Part shown: positions 33,403-55,028 of the stretch, piece by piece
Position numbering within the stretch: the stretch's first letter is position 1
Layout: every line of letters starts with the position of its first letter
Source of the DNA: Phallus indusiatus
Taxonomy: Eukaryota; Basidiomycota; Agaricomycetes; Phallales; Phallaceae
DNA length: 64,000 nucleotides
Assembly (NCBI GenBank): GCA_027605045.1
Contig: JAQFWX010000004.1
Coordinates: 1,374,683-1,438,682, forward strand
Direction: 5' to 3'
Program-made: the position numbers and the translations under genes
Notes under the pieces: generated by a model
What the model saw: the letters and a program-made list of their open reading frames with translations, nothing else
The model's database searches: none
Told to the model about the DNA's origin: nothing

Positions 33403-34665
33403 ATGGAGGAGGCACAAACAATCGTCACAGAATACATTCAAAGCACGTTTAACTCAGTCCAAAGAATGCTCTCTAACTAAAAATGCTTCACAGGTTTGGA
33501 TAACCTCCCTGCAGAGGTGCAGCACTATCTAGCGGAGATAAGAGACAAAGAGAATAAAATTTTAGGTAGCGAAACGAGCCATGTGTGCTTTGTTTAGCAT
33601 ATGCATTGATCGTATTTTAAGAAATTCAATCGCGATTGCAAGCTCGAATGTCAAGTTACCTCCGCCACGCTAGTCGTGCGGGTGGCACTCTATCGCACAA
33701 GGACACAGCACTTCCTGAACAAGTGGCGCTTGAACATGCCAAAGTCATGACTTTAGCTGAAGAAAAGCTGCAATGTGCTGAGAAGATTGTGAAACTTGTG
33801 TCTCGTGCGTTGGGAAGGCTTGATGTCGACCTGGCTCGTGCGCTTGATCGAACAGGAGAGAGCGTCGCCACTGGTCCTGTAAATGGTGCTGTAGTCAATG
33901 CGACACCGGTTGGATCTGGCGGAACAAGCAACGTTATGGGTTGGATGAGTGATTCTATTACATTGGGTTCTACTGGCGCAATGGGTTTCGGCCTTGGGTT
34001 AGGACGTGCAGGTGCCGTCACCGATGCACTTCGCGGCGCACTTGCGGACGGTACCTCTTCCACTGGTGCAGGAGCTGCTTCACTAACTGCTACGCCGCAT
34101 CCTCCAAAACGTTCGTTGCTCTTTGTATTTCAAGTTTTATTTCATACCATAGCTGATGAGTAACCTTTGTGCAGGCCGTCGCATGAATCCAGCAGGATCA
34201 CCTGTGCCTAGCGAGGCTGCGTCCAGTGGTGGAACAGCAAATCGATCCCGTCTTTCACAGTCACATTCGCGTGCAACGCCTCCAGCTGCTCGCTCGCGTC
34301 GTGCCACCTCCGAGATGAAAGATGCCGAGATGGATGTAGATGATGATCCGTCTGGCGATCCCGAAGACAAGACGCTTTACTGCACTTGCCGTAGCCTTTC
34401 GTATGGTAAAATGATTGGGTGTGATAACGATTCATGTCCATACCAATGGGTACGTTGCAGACACAGCTTCTTTTCAAGTTCGATACTCACCCATAGCAAA
34501 TATTTGGTATATCAGTTTCATCTGGTATGCGTGGGTCTTCAAGATCCATTGCCGAAACATTGGTACTGTCCAACATGTGTTGAAAAGCATGGGTCTTCAC
34601 TTACTGCGACCACAAACACGCCTTCTAATCTGACGAGCAACGAACGTCGTCGAAGAAGAAAGTAA
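33403..34665 (+). CDS. ING-family PHD-finger protein (Yng2/NuA4 type)
   Basis: Probable exons: 33403 to about 33447, 33494-33565, 33622-34110, 34175-34449, 34516-34665. The ING N-terminal helix pair is recognisable in EEAQTIVTEYIQS, LDNLPAEVQHYLAEIRDKE and a following coiled-coil. The middle is Gly/Ala/Ser-rich. The C-terminal PHD finger is complete: CTC, CDNDSC, HLVC and CPTC supply the C4HC3 zinc ligands, and the YCTCRSLSYGKMIGCDN face is the usual H3K4me3 reader. Such proteins sit in NuA4 histone acetyltransferase or Rpd3 complexes. The join of exon 1 to 2 is out of phase by one in the ING-like frame; an alternative ATG at 33387 is in phase but does not look like ING. The first exon is therefore uncertain. 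Confidence 0.83.
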
Positions 34666-34982
34666 AAGACAGGCAGAGAATTACTTTTTCTTTTAACTTG
34701 AACGAGGCTACTAATTGGATGACATTAATATCTTTCTTCGTGGCTCAGACCCATATGACTTGTTTTGAAAGCTATTTAAATCGGTTTCACTAGAGTTTAG
34801 TATGTTTACCAGAAAACTCTTATAATTCACTCAATGTGTATATATGCAATATTCTGTAATAATATTAGTTATGTTACCAGAAAAATAGTATCATACACTG
34901 CTGTGCGATATACTGGGACAGACTCGGAGACGCTCGGCGTCGTTATTACAAATCAAATCCTTGCGAAGGTCAAGACTCGGGA
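34666..34982. other. Intergenic region before nop14
   Basis: AT-rich, with no coding frame; presumed 3' UTR of the ING gene and promoter of nop14. Confidence 0.5.
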
Positions 34983-37900
34983 ATGGCAAAAGGTTCCCAA
35001 CTGAAACAGTTAAAATCAGCATTATCAGACGTAGGATTGTCTCGAAAAAACAATGTCAAATCGTCTACAAAGAAACGGAAGAGAGCCAGCAGCGCGGTCT
35101 CGAATCCCCACGAAAAGGACAAGCAGCAAAAGCTGCAGGATATTCATGAACGATTGAATCCGTTTGACACAAAATCTACCAAATTAAAACATGACGTTGG
35201 CGGAAGGAAACTTAAAGGGGTTACTGGAAAACCCGGTCAAAGTAAGCAGGTTGGCATCGAACAGGTATGTTTCTCGCTCCGGAATAGACCGTTTTTGCCT
35301 TCTGACGGTGCGTACCGATGTCAAATTCTAGAGACAAAAAACACTGCTTGTCGAGTATAATCAGAGGAACCACGCTGGAGGCATAGTCGACCGACGTTTT
35401 GGTGAAAATGATCCGACCATGACACCTGAGGAGCGAATGTTGGAGCGGTTTACTCGTGAACGCCAGCGATCGTCCAAAAACGCAATATATAATTTGGAAG
35501 AAAGCGATCAGCTTACGCATTACGGGCAGAGTCTATCTCTCATGGATGATTTTGATAATGCAGGACTGGCACTGGAAATCGACGAGGAAGAGGAAGGAAA
35601 TGGTATTTATTTTTTTCGAAGTCGTATCATGGATATAAGCTATACTAGCATGTAGGTCAAATCGATAGGAAGACTGTTTCAAAGGCGCACTTTGGTGGTT
35701 TTGGTGATGATGAAGAAGACGTAGAAGAGGAGGTAAGTACAGTTTTGTTATTCATAAAAAAACAGTCGTTCAAAGGTCTGTAGCCTCCTCGCAAGAAATC
35801 AAAAGCTGAAGTGATGGCTGAAGTGATAGCCAAAAGCAAGGAGCACAAGGTTGCATATTACTCATTTACATTTTCATCGCTTATTCATTATTTTGCAGTA
35901 TCAGCGACAGATGGAGAAAGAAGCTAATGAAAAGGCTCGAATACAGGTTGATGAAGAATTTGACGACATACGAAATCTCATTTTTTCAGAGGCTACCGCT
36001 GAAAAAACCGCTACTGTCGCTGAGCTCAATTCTGACGGAGACACAGCGGTCGGATCTTCTTTGACAAAAAAACTTCCGGAAGAAGATCAGCAATATGACC
36101 AGCTCGTTCGAGAATTAGCACTTGATAAACGCGCGAAACCCAAAGACCGAACAAAAACTGAGGAAGAAATTGCACTAGAAGAAAAAGAAGCTCTAGAAAA
36201 GGCCGAGAAGGCAAGGTTACGACGCATGTTAGGTGAGGAACTTGAAGATGACGCCAATGAAAATCGCGGAAGAAAGAGACCTCGCGGCGGTGATGATTTA
36301 GAGGACGATTTCGGAGAGGAACCGTTAGGTGGTCTGGGTTTCGGGCTGGAGGAGCGAGACGGAGAAGACGAAGAGGACGAAGAAGACGAAGAAGACAGTG
36401 GAGAAGAAGAAGACAGTGGGGATGATGCCGAAAATAGTCATAGCGACAGTGACAGTGTGGAAGAGGAAGAGGAAGCGTGGGGTGGATTTGAGGGCGACAA
36501 TGTTCATGTCAACAAAAAGAACGGGCAGATTGGCCAAAAAACATCAAAAAACCTGGAATTACCGTTCACTTTTCCCTGCCCGGCGTCCCATGACGAATTT
36601 CTTTCAATCCTGGATGACATTGATGGTCAACATTTAGGGACGGTTGTTCACAGGATACGGGCCTTATATCACCCAAGATTGGATCAAGACAATCCTCGGA
36701 AGATGCAGGTTAGTAATTTGAATGAATGCAGAAAATGTTTTGAGCTCAGGAAACCAGGTTTTTCTAGAAGTCCTGATTGATCATGTGGTCCATGTTGCAT
36801 CGCCTCCGGCTCCAAACCTTTCTCTTGTTGATGACATGTTCCCTCACATATATGCTTTGACCAAAAGTTATCCTGTCATTGCCGCTAATGCCTGTGTCGC
36901 AAAATTAACACTAATGCACAAAAATCTTCTTCGTGGTTTGTCTCACGGACCGACCTCGGAACAAGCTAGAACTTGGCCCGGAACGGCGGAGCTCAGTCTA
37001 TTGCGACTGCTGGGGCAGCTTTGGTCTGCTAGTGATATGAACCATGCTGTCATAACGCCAGCACGGATTCTCATTGGATCGTACCTCGGTCTTGCACGAG
37101 TTCGATCCGTCAAAGACATAGCCAGTGGGCTATTCCTATGCACCATTATTCTTCAGGTACAGAGCTGTCGAATAACGTATCATATTGTCTGAATTTTCCC
37201 TTCTAGTACGAGGAGATTTCAAAACGTTTTTATCCGGAAGCTATCAACTTCCTGATGAGTGTACTACTGTATCTGGCGCCGAATTCCTATGAAAATCCCA
37301 ATTCAAGTCCAGGAGGATTTTTTATACCTGGGTTTTATTCTAATCAAAACTTACAACTAACTAGCAGGGATGTAGGAGACTGTCTCGTTGGGAAGCCGAA
37401 CCTTGTTTTAATAATGATGGGCGATGCTATAAGTTCTGCAAGCACACGACTGGCGCTTCTGGATTTGACACTCATATTAGTTGAGAGGTTCGCGAACCTG
37501 AATAGAGGCATTGATGGATTCATAGAACTCTATTCACCCATACTGGAAATTATCTCGAAACTCAACCTTGACGGATTTCCATCTTTATTGCAAGTAAGCC
37601 ATTTCGAATTGCTTGCGCAAGCGCACGGTCACTAACAATACACCAGGATCGACAATCCAAACTTGAGGCTACTCTTCAGCGTTTCGTTCAATTCTCACGA
37701 AGTTCTCGCTCACCTTTAATACTCCAAAATCACAAACCAATCCCGATTGCCAGCATCGTACCCAAATTCTCAGCCACTACATCCAACTACTTGCGTAGTA
37801 AAGATCCTGATTCTCAGCGTGCAGCTGCCAGTAAACTACGTCGTCAACTGAAAGAGGAGCGCAAGGGAGCAATCAGGGAGTTGCGCAAGGATGCGCGATT

Positions 37901-38057
37901 CTTAGCTTCGGTCCAACAGAAGCGCGAGGTTGAAGAAGCGGACAACTACAACTCCCGGCTAAAGAAGGTTTTCTCCTCTATTGAACAAGAAAGATCCGAA
38001 CAAAAGACCTCGGAAAGAGAGCTTCAACGGGCAAAACGACGCCTCAAAAGTAAATAG
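34983..38057 (+). CDS. nop14: Nop14, small-subunit processome protein
   Basis: Eight exons: 34983-35264, 35332-35602, 35656-35732, 35784-35849, 35899-36708, 36758-37156, 37207-37593, 37647-38057; 900 aa, matching family size. Nop14 is a nucleolar protein required for 18S rRNA maturation and 40S assembly, interacting with Emg1 and Noc4. Landmarks: MAKGSQLKQLKSAL start, ERLNPFDTK, GGIVDRRFGENDPTMTPEERMLERF, an acidic block of Asp/Glu/Ser around residues 380-450, the HASTY-like helical region, and a basic C-terminal coil (RKDARFLASVQQKREVEEAD to RAKRRLKSK) containing the nucleolar targeting sequence. All phases agree, so this gene is free of the indel problem seen elsewhere. Confidence 0.92.
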
Positions 38058-38180
38058 AGAACTAAGTTGTTTATATGTCAGTTAATGTACGCGTTTTATA
38101 CAGTTCTATAGAACACGTTCAATTACATCTATATTGTGACTGTGTCAGTCACACCGTGTTTCTGATGGCATGGTTTCTTC

Positions 38181-46779
<8,599 letters not shown>

Positions 46780-46799
46780 TCTGACATCAGTCCGATACA

Positions 46800-47735
46800 T
46801 TACGCGCCTTCCACTTGTTTCTTCAACTGCGCCAGCTCCTTTTCTTTTGCTAAGAGTAACTGCCTTAGCTTTTCTGTCTCGGCCATAATCGATTTTCGGG
46901 AAGACTCAAGGCGCTCCGCTTCATCCTTTTCCATAGCAGTCGTGAACTCAGGTGTCTCAACTTTACTATTTTCTGTGCTCGAATTTTGGGGGTATTGGAT
47001 TGGGGGTACAGTTTTCTTCCGTGTGTTAGGAAGAGGCGTGGGAGTAGAGCTCATAAGAATGTTATAGAACGCTTGGAGTGGTTCATGGAATACGATTTCG
47101 TCGTACTGCCATGAATGAACGGCTTGGGATGGGGGCTGGGATGGTGTTGAGGAGGAGTCTAAAGCAGTGCCATCGGGATTCCATTGGTGGAGTTTTAGAT
47201 GATGGTGTAAGGATAACGCCTTTTCACCAGATTCCGGAACGAATGTAATTCGAATACCTATCTCAAACTCACCCCAGCTAAGGAAAGAAGAATAAGAACA
47301 TTTTTGTAGAACCCAAACGCGAGCATACCCTGTTTCCGTAACTTCAAACGGAGGCTTATCTAAATCTGATGTAAAATGAGAGAATTTGTCGTTTGTGCGC
47401 TGCTGGTTTGGTAAGAAGAGGCGTACTTCTATTTGGGTTTGGATAAGTGTCGTGCAGTTTGAAAGTGACACGTTTTATGAAATAGCTAAGGTCGTCTGCA
47501 CCACCAACGAGGTCGTTTTTACTATTTGGTAGTGTAACAGGACTGCGAACAGCAACCGTCCATCGAAAAGTATGATCGGGGTTTTTCGAAGCTAATCTCT
47601 CCTCTTCGGGGATAGGGACGGCAGTATTGCCGTAAATAATGGGGCGGTGAACAGTGATTCCCTGCTCTTCAATTGAATGAAATATGCCATAAAAAACAAG
47701 TCGAGACTTACTCTCACTCTCACCCTTTCATTCAT
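46800..47735 (-). CDS. yaf9: Yaf9, YEATS-domain chromatin reader
   Basis: Starts with a 24-nt exon (47735-47712) encoding MNERVRVR, then GITVHRPIIYGNTAVPI, HTFRWTVAVRSP, DLSYFIKRVTFKLHDTYPNP, KPPFEVTETGWGEFEIGI and HHHLKLH, the full YEATS fold with the aromatic residues that bind acyl-lysine. The C-terminal third ends in a coiled coil (ETEKLRQLLLAKEKELAQLKKQ), as in Yaf9, which joins the SWR1 and NuA4 complexes. A Ser/Thr/Pro-rich linker lies between them. Three introns of 45-62 nt are supported. It is convergent with the ATR gene with only 20 bp between stop codons and divergent from cox7 with 77 bp between starts. Taf14 would be the alternative, but the overall layout favours Yaf9. Confidence 0.87.
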
Positions 47736-47812
47736 CGGTAGGTCAAACTGAAGACTGAAGCGAAGGATGCTTACATAATTAAAGTCAAGTTCGCCCTTCT
47801 TTCAACGCAAAC

Positions 47813-48243
47813 ATGATGCTCGAATCAATCGTAAACAGTACGTTGGATGCATCTCCTCAATAGTCTTATATGACCTATCTCATTTAAATGCAACTTGAAA
47901 GAACCGAATAGAGTTCCTGAGAAACAGAGGCTCCTCCAGGTAAGCTGCATCGGGTCCGAAGGAAGAACGTAACATGTACTATAATGTGAACAATATTAGG
48001 CCTCAGCTGCACCCTCCTATCTTAAAGGACCAAGAGCCCGCCTTTACTATGGTACGTTCCAAACGGTACTTGAGCTTAATCTCATTGCTAACAATTGCTC
48101 AGGTGCCTACCTAACTGCTTGGACAGTCGGCTTAATTGGCACGACTATGGGTATAACCTCGTTGATCAGAGTAAATATTTATTCTAACTTGTCTTTTTTA
48201 TGAACTCTTTCTCATGCTATTTTAGGGCAAGCCTTCCGCCTAA
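47813..48243 (+). CDS. cox7: Cytochrome c oxidase subunit 7 (Cox7-type small subunit)
   Basis: Five short exons: 47813-47837, 47902-47939, 48000-48051, 48103-48170, 48226-48243; 66 aa. This gene is too short to stand out as a single frame. The spliced product has KPNRVPEKQRLLQ at the N-terminus, then LKGPRARLYYGAYL, a single membrane span (AWTVGLIGTTMGITSLI) and RGKPSA, the layout of the Cox7a-like inner-membrane subunits of complex IV. A second in-frame ATG is three bases downstream. The 18-nt last exon carries only GKPSA and the stop. Mitochondrial location is known for the family. Divergent from yaf9. Alternative names differ between fungi, so the symbol is tentative. Confidence 0.78.
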
Positions 48244-48516
48244 AAGGAGAGTGATTATTAAATTTTGTCCTCGCAAATCAGCTGCGTCACTATAGGAAGA
48301 CATGTTGTAGAGCTGAATCCAGGCTACACATTGTTATGTTAGACCACTCCATTACTAATACCTGAAATAAAAGAGTATTGAGATGAGTTATTTGTTGGAC
48401 CGAGCTACAAACTGCTACAATTTGGGTGTGCGTTCGGCAATCCGGAAGCCCCTACTAAATACATATTCCATTACCTAAGACTTCTACCTTCTTTGTCAGG
48501 ACGACGTTTCCTTGCA

Positions 48517-50199
48517 ATGTCGTCGCATACCTCGAACCAGACAAAACCGAGGAAACGATTTGTGGGAGTGTCAAACGCCACCAAGAAAACGGGATCCGCC
48601 GTATCTCATGTTACTTCCCGCCAAATTCCGCCTGAAATCCTCGATGATCCGCAGTTGAATCAGGCCATACAAGGGTTGCCGTCGAATTACAGCTTTGAAA
48701 TTCATAAAACAATTCACCACATTAGAAAGAATGGGTTTAAAATGGTCGCTCTCCAGATGCCGGAAGGTCTGCAGATGTATGCATGCGCTATATCGGACAT
48801 AATTGAACGGTGTGTACCGTATCATGATACACCACGCGTCACAGCTTGCCTGATATATTATCCTGCTTTCCGACAGCTCCACAGATGCATTAACAGTAAT
48901 TATGGCAGATGTTACATATGGCGCATGCTGCATCGACGACTACACCGCCACCGCTCTCGGATGCGACTTGTTGATACACTATGGCCACAGCTGCCTAGGT
49001 TAGTTCGCTTCAAAATCATTTCGCCATCGGCCGCTGCAGCTGAATTACAGTACCCATTGACCAGACTAACATTAAGACGCTATATGTTTTCGTTGAAATC
49101 GGAATCGATTCGGTTCACCTGCTCCAATCAATTAGACTAAATTTCCCTAGCCATCGTGACGAATTCCGTTCACATGTGCTAGGCGAATCAACTTCTGGAC
49201 TGTCCCTAGAAGACACAGCAAAAGACGAAGAGCACCAAAATTCCGTTGATGTAACACGACTTGCATTGGTTTCTACTATTCAGTTCGTGGCTCCTTTGCA
49301 AAAGCTCAAAGAAGATTTGTCGCATGAATATGTTGGACCGCCTATTCACTCGCCGAAATCTATTCATGATCAGGATGACTCTTCCGAACCGGATCGGGTT
49401 AACTCAGTGTCTTCCGGTATATATGAAGTTACTATACCTCGTTCAAAACCCCTCAGTCCCGGAGAAATCCTCGGATGTACAGCTCCAAAACTGGCCGACG
49501 TTGATGCTCTTCTGTTGGTCCTCTTGATGCCCTTTTTTCTGCTTCAAGCTGATTTTTATTCAGGTACCTTGGCGATGGTAGATTCCATTTAGAATCCATT
49601 ATGATTGCGAATCCGCATATACCCGCCTTCCGCTATGACCCGTATTCCAAAATATTAACAAGAGAGTATTACGACTTCCAAGAGATGTCGAATATACGCG
49701 ATGTTGCTATCCGGACTGCGCGCCATAGTTTAACACGCCAACCTAGTTCTTCCGTCCAGCATGCTTGGGGTATCATTTTGGGAACACTGGGGCGACAGGG
49801 CAGCCTGAAACAGTTGAAGGTAATTCTCCTCGCAGCTGTTATAACGATATGCCAACAAAATTACTACAGGCAGCTATCCACCAGATATCAAGTCATCAAA
49901 GCGAAGTTCCATATATACCCATTTTGCTTTCTGAGCTATCCCCTGCCAAATTACGACTCTTCGGCAAGTATATCTCGACATTTGTTCAAACATCCTGCCC
50001 GCGATTATCGATCGATTGGGGCTATGCGTTTGATCGTCCATTATTAAGCCCTTATGAGTTGTCAATAGCTCTTGACATCAACAAAAGTTGGATGGAAGAA
50101 AAGAACGAGACGAGATACCCAATGGATTTCTATGCTGCCGATAGCCCTTGGGCACGCTCGCGATTGAAAGAAGACGTGAACTTGAGTTATCTTAGTTGA
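48517..50199 (+). CDS. dph1: Diphthamide biosynthesis protein 1
   Basis: Five exons: 48517-48809, 48877-48998, 49051-49513, 49564-49819, 49870-50199; 487 aa. With Dph2, Dph1 forms the radical-SAM-like 4Fe-4S enzyme that transfers the aminocarboxypropyl group to a histidine of translation factor EF2. Seen: [49 protein letters not shown] with the first cluster cysteine, [37 protein letters not shown], and [22 protein letters not shown]. The start ATG at 48517 (MSSHTSNQ) is chosen; the short N-terminal extension upstream uses no ATG. The exon 2 acceptor at 48876, rather than one 16 nt further on, restores the VTYGACC frame. Cytosolic. Confidence 0.9.
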
Positions 50200-50416
50200 T
50201 ATCGCAATTACCTAGTTATACAGGATATATATTTTGTACGAACAACCCCCATCCGCACCTGTATCTATAGTGCAAGAGATAGACGTATCATTCCCAAGAC
50301 TGATATTAATATCAATATGATAGTTCTTGTGTTTCATTGAAATAAAAGAAGTGTTAAACTTGATGTAGTGCTCCGTCGTATGGATTCATTGGTAGAGTTG
50401 GGCTGAACAGACGACG

Positions 50417-50754
50417 TCATGATTTCCGGGTGGCAGCCTCAGCCTGGCTCGGAGACTGACTTGAAAAGCCACCAAGAGCTCTAGCTTGGTTATCGACATC
50501 GTCAAATGTATCTTGCTTGACTGCACTAATGGAATACGCCCATACACCAACAACAAATGCAGCTATGGCTGTCCCAGTAATCAAGTTCGGCACAAAAAAT
50601 CGTCTCCTCGCGCGGATGAGTCCAGGTGACATGCCCTTCACAGAAATAACACTTAATAAATAGCTCGTACTTTATTTCTGAATCTACTTACATATCCCTT
50701 CGGACGATAGGTGCTTTTTGAAGCAGCGAAATGTCTATAATCTTCTGGATTCAT
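50417..50754 (-). CDS. coa3: Cytochrome c oxidase assembly factor 3 (Coa3/Cox25)
   Basis: Two exons, 50754-50692 and 50635-50417, 93 aa. The first encodes MNPEDYRHFAASKSTYRPKGY, the second GMSPGLIRARRRFFVPN, a single membrane helix (LITGTAIAAFVVGVWAYSI) and AVKQDTFDDVD, the classic Coa3 signature. Coa3 is an inner mitochondrial membrane protein which binds newly made Cox1 with Mss51 and Cox14. The polar tail is Ser/Gln/Ala-rich. It is convergent with dph1 and lies 250 bp from the uba1 stop on the same strand. Short length matches orthologues. Confidence 0.87.
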
Positions 50755-51005
50755 TTTTCTGTAGGTGTTTTTATGTTACGTAAACGCCGATTTCACGCGA
50801 CTATCAGACTTTACACTAGTGGCTAGTAGTGCGTGAATCGAGCACAAGACAAGACTTGAACTGCAATATTATCTATTATCGACTATTCTATACATGTTTC
50901 TTTGTACAACACTGGGGAGAGAAAAGTGTCTCAATTGTTTAGAGATAAACGACAATGAATGGAACCTAAACAAAACTGAGATGATGATACACCAGTACAA
51001 TGAAA

Positions 51006-54000
51006 TTACTGTACCTCAACATCTTCTCCATCTTCATCGGAAACCATAACTTCCACTAACAGATGTTGCGTCCCCTTGATTAGTGGCTTCTTACTGACAA
51101 GCTCTACCAAATCATGCATCTTCATTGGGAGCCGTTCTTCGCTCTGATCACAGTTATTGATTAGTAGAGCTCTCTCCGTCCCATCGGCGACAACATCTCA
51201 CCTTCTTTTTACCAAGGAACGCAGACCACAGCATGGATACGCCTTGAGAAACCATCGTAACCTCAAGATTATGTTTTTCTTGGAACCATTTACAGATTTC
51301 TCGAAGTGTAGGGTTGCCTTTGAAAACGAATCGGTCCCATAGGGTCCACTCGGTTGATCCATACTATAAGAACTCAGATTAATAAAAGGCCGACATGTCC
51401 AAGAGGATTATTGAACCGACCTTATTCTTCTTCGCAGCAATGGGTTCTGAAAACCCGAAGAATGGAAGGGCCAAATTGACGAACCCATTTTTGTAGTCCT
51501 CGAGTTTCGTTTTGTTGTCTATGACCTAGATCCGTGTTAATTCATGACGCAATGCGCACTCATATTGAATGTACCTTGTAAAGTTCTAGACAAACCAGAC
51601 CTGTCACAAGGGCAGTCGTGGTCGCTATAGCTGGAATGATTTTCCCGGCGATCTGCTTGGTCGCATGACGATCAGCGGTGGCAATACCATAATTCAGAGC
51701 ACGAAGATTCGACGCGGCAGTGATTAATGCAATGTGATGGTTAGTATCATCGTCCTTCTCGAATTCCACTGGTGTTAAACGGTAACCAGCCAACGTGGCG
51801 GGAGACGGTAGAAGTTTAATTAACTCGTCGTAATTATCCGTGCCTACAATGATTACAACACAAAATTATATCTCATGAGATGGTACTCACTAGATGATGC
51901 ATTGTCTGGTGGAGCGTCGTTGTCGCTGATCTGAACTTTGAAATTGGATTTAGGAGTAAATTGTGGAACAGGTACAGAGTCTGCAATTCGTTTAAACAAG
52001 GCCAAATCGGTATCTCCACGAAGACCGTAGTTGAAGGCGTGGAGATTGGCAGCAGCGATAATAAAATCGAGATGTATAGGCTAAGATTGTGAACGGAGGA
52101 TGTAATCCAAAAACCAAATTTCTTACATTATTAGAATCGAAGGTCAATGGGTCGGGTGCACGTTTAGGTCCAGACCAAAACGGTTGACCACTACTTGTTT
52201 TCTAAATATCAAATTAGGTCTCCCCAACAGAAGGGATAAAATTTAAAACTTACGGCATCTTTTGGTAAGCTATATAATAGCTGTTGAATCGCGTTATTGA
52301 AGTGAGCTTCAAATTCCATTCTGGCCCATGCAATGCACTCCTCAAACGTCAATGGTTTCTTTGTTACCAGGTAGGATACAATAGACTGGATCTGCTCCAT
52401 TTGATTACCGCCATACTTCAAAGTTGTTTCAATAAAGTTAGGTTCCGATAGGTATTGATTAACTGTTTGAGCAGGTTTGACAAATGCACTGTCAAAGTAT
52501 TCTCGAGCCCACTAGATCAAATTAGTCAATAGATCGCACAGACAATGGGCCAAATTCACCTGAATTGTATGTTGAATGTTATAGGGGAAATTTTTGATAG
52601 TACATGAGGGAGCTTCCTTTTCCGGCGGGTCCTGAGAGGAAGCATAGGATTCTGTCAAGTAGGGAATGACCACTTGTACATTTCCTTTCGTTCCTAAAGT
52701 GCCCGATTCAAGAAGAGGCTTTTCGAAGAAGACACAACGCTGGTCCATATATAGACCTACGAACAGTGTAAGCTGGCGTTCTCGAAGGAGGCGATGAACA
52801 TACGGGCTTTGACGTTGTCCAATGCATTAGTAACACAGTCGATCCCATTGAAAAATTCGGTATTAAAAACATCTAATATCGGGGTTATATTGACGAACAG
52901 AATAAAATTGCGGGCGTACTCTCTGTGTCAGGTCCAACGGGATCCTGTCTTGTGAAAATCTTTTTCTCGAGATCAGGGTTCATCTCGGTTACCGCCGATG
53001 CTGCTGTTTCTGCTTTGAATCTTCCTAGATCCTTTGCGCGGAACAGGAATTGCCGATTCAAGTTACTCTTTTCGATCGTATCCAAATCTGTAACCTGGAT
53101 GATACCTTTTGGGCCAGTAGCAATGCCCATCATACTCCAATTCTTCAACATCTCGCAACCAATTGCGCCTGAACCAACTAAGAATTGTCTATTATTGGCA
53201 ATCTTCTCTTGGAAATTGAGACCGAATACGGCAATTTGAGCATCATATCGTGAACCGATGGGTGAAGCTTCTTGTTCAGTAGGAAGCTTGGAAGGTAGGG
53301 ATTCCAGGGAATCGAAATACATATACTGTTGCATAGGATGGAACTTGGCAGAGCATGCTTTTAGGACTTCTTGAGCTACGAATCCTCCCAACACGGCAAT
53401 CATAGGTGATAGTTCACCGGTAGCTTGGAAGCTTAGCTCCTTGAGTAATGCTTCATCTAGCTCATCGGTAGACATTGTTTTACTAATTTGTACGAATTTT
53501 GCGGCATCCTCTTCGTTTCGGGGCCTGGGTAGTTGTCCATACTTCTCTCGAAAGACTGATAAAGCTTGGAAGCCAATATGCAAAGTGGTTGGTCGATCGA
53601 ATTTGGCAAAATCAGTTATGAAATACGTGGGAGTTTGGAGTGATTCTCTTAACGATTGCTATGACAGAATAATCAGTGGTAACCGAAAGTAATTAAGACG
53701 TGAGCATACAAAGTTAAGAACCTTCGGCATTTTTACCTGCGTAAAAATGCCCCCAGAGACGTAGCTACCCATATTTCTAGTGTCACCAATAGTGAACGTG
53801 TATGGTCCTTTGACAGACACCTTCCGAGGTTCGCAGCCGTTCAATGCCTCCATACCTTGAACTTCTGTGAATGTGACAAAATCGCCATCCTCCAACCCAT
53901 GGCGAGTTTCGTCAACACAAGTCACTAAGCCTTCTTCATCCTTGAAAAAATGTCTATATAGGGGTCGCTGGAAGAGAGTGACATAAACGAACTTGAGATA

Positions 54001-54872
54001 TAGAAACGATCATTCCTGAGAGAACTGCTTCTCCGGTTTGATCAACACAGGTAAATTTTGGGCCGAAGTCATTAAACACAGATCTGTAGATAATTAGAAG
54101 AGAAAAGAACATGCCGTGTCCCTTACCCAAATAAACCATGTGTTTCGACTGAAATAAACGGAACAGAGTTAGCATGAGTCCAGTCATTGATTTCGAGTTG
54201 TTTTGCGAGCGATACATCTGTAAGAACAACGACCTTTAAAGGAAAGACGTCAAGAAGTATAAAAATGTAAACCTGAAAAAAACTCCTACCTGAAAGCCTT
54301 TGATCAGATCTACCGACAAAGTTTGCCCAGATGCCACCTTGACTGGAACGTAAGTGTTCAGTTCGGCAAGACGATGAACGGTTGCTTCAGCTCTACTCTT
54401 TCCGATATCAGTTTCGCGAAGGAAAAACTATGAAGCGGTAATGAGCAAGTGTGAATTAGAATCGCATAGAGTGTACCTGAGTGCCCAGATCTCGACGCGA
54501 AACAGGCTCGGGATCGAAGATAGTTGCTGATTTAACACCAGCAAGTACAATATTCTTTGCTGTACAACGCATGTACAAATGTAATCATTCCAGCTAAGAG
54601 TGATCTTACCGATTTCGACGCCTAAGCCCTTCATTCCAACAATCAAGACATTGGATACGGCCATTCGTTTCATTGCTAATAATACAAATTCTTAGAATCC
54701 ATAGCTGCGAGCATGATATGTATCAGAGTACCTTCGTGTCCCAAGACATACCTGAGTGACCATTATGAGCCACGCCACCATCCATGGAGATAGATCTATG
54801 CACTCACAGTTGCCTTGAATAGAGACCCTCGTCGATTTGAGATCCATCAACTTCCATGGCAGAGCTTGACAT
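51006..54872 (-). CDS. uba1: Ubiquitin-activating enzyme E1
   Basis: About 15 exons, roughly 1,000 aa, beginning [22 protein letters not shown] and ending GEDVEVQ. Uba1 activates ubiquitin with ATP and passes it to E2 enzymes. Two ThiF-like repeats are present: the inactive one ([26 protein letters not shown]) and the active one ([32 protein letters not shown]). The catalytic cysteine lies in [18 protein letters not shown], followed by the Cys-domain segments EYFDS and [17 protein letters not shown]. The adenylation arginine finger region and C-terminal ubiquitin-fold domain ([19 protein letters not shown]) are intact. The N-terminal 22 codons form a separate exon. Divergent from the STRIP gene, with 156 bp between start codons. 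Confidence 0.93.
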
Positions 54873-55028
54873 ATCTATAATTTTCGAAAAGCAATTCTCG
54901 TTGAATACTTCAAAGTGGTTGCTGACCAGGTGAGGGAAGTTGAAAGTTGGCTGCGCGCTAATTGGGTTGGAACCCTCGACGACAACATCTGCACCGCACT
55001 CGACATTTCCGATTGGAAATACTGTATC

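Noticed and set aside
36325..36637. Frames inside the acidic region of nop14 on both strands
   Set aside because: Shadows of a GAA/GAC-rich repeat tract coding for Glu and Asp in nop14.
48493..48516. N-terminal extension of dph1
   Set aside because: It begins with TTG, not ATG; the first ATG in frame is 48517.
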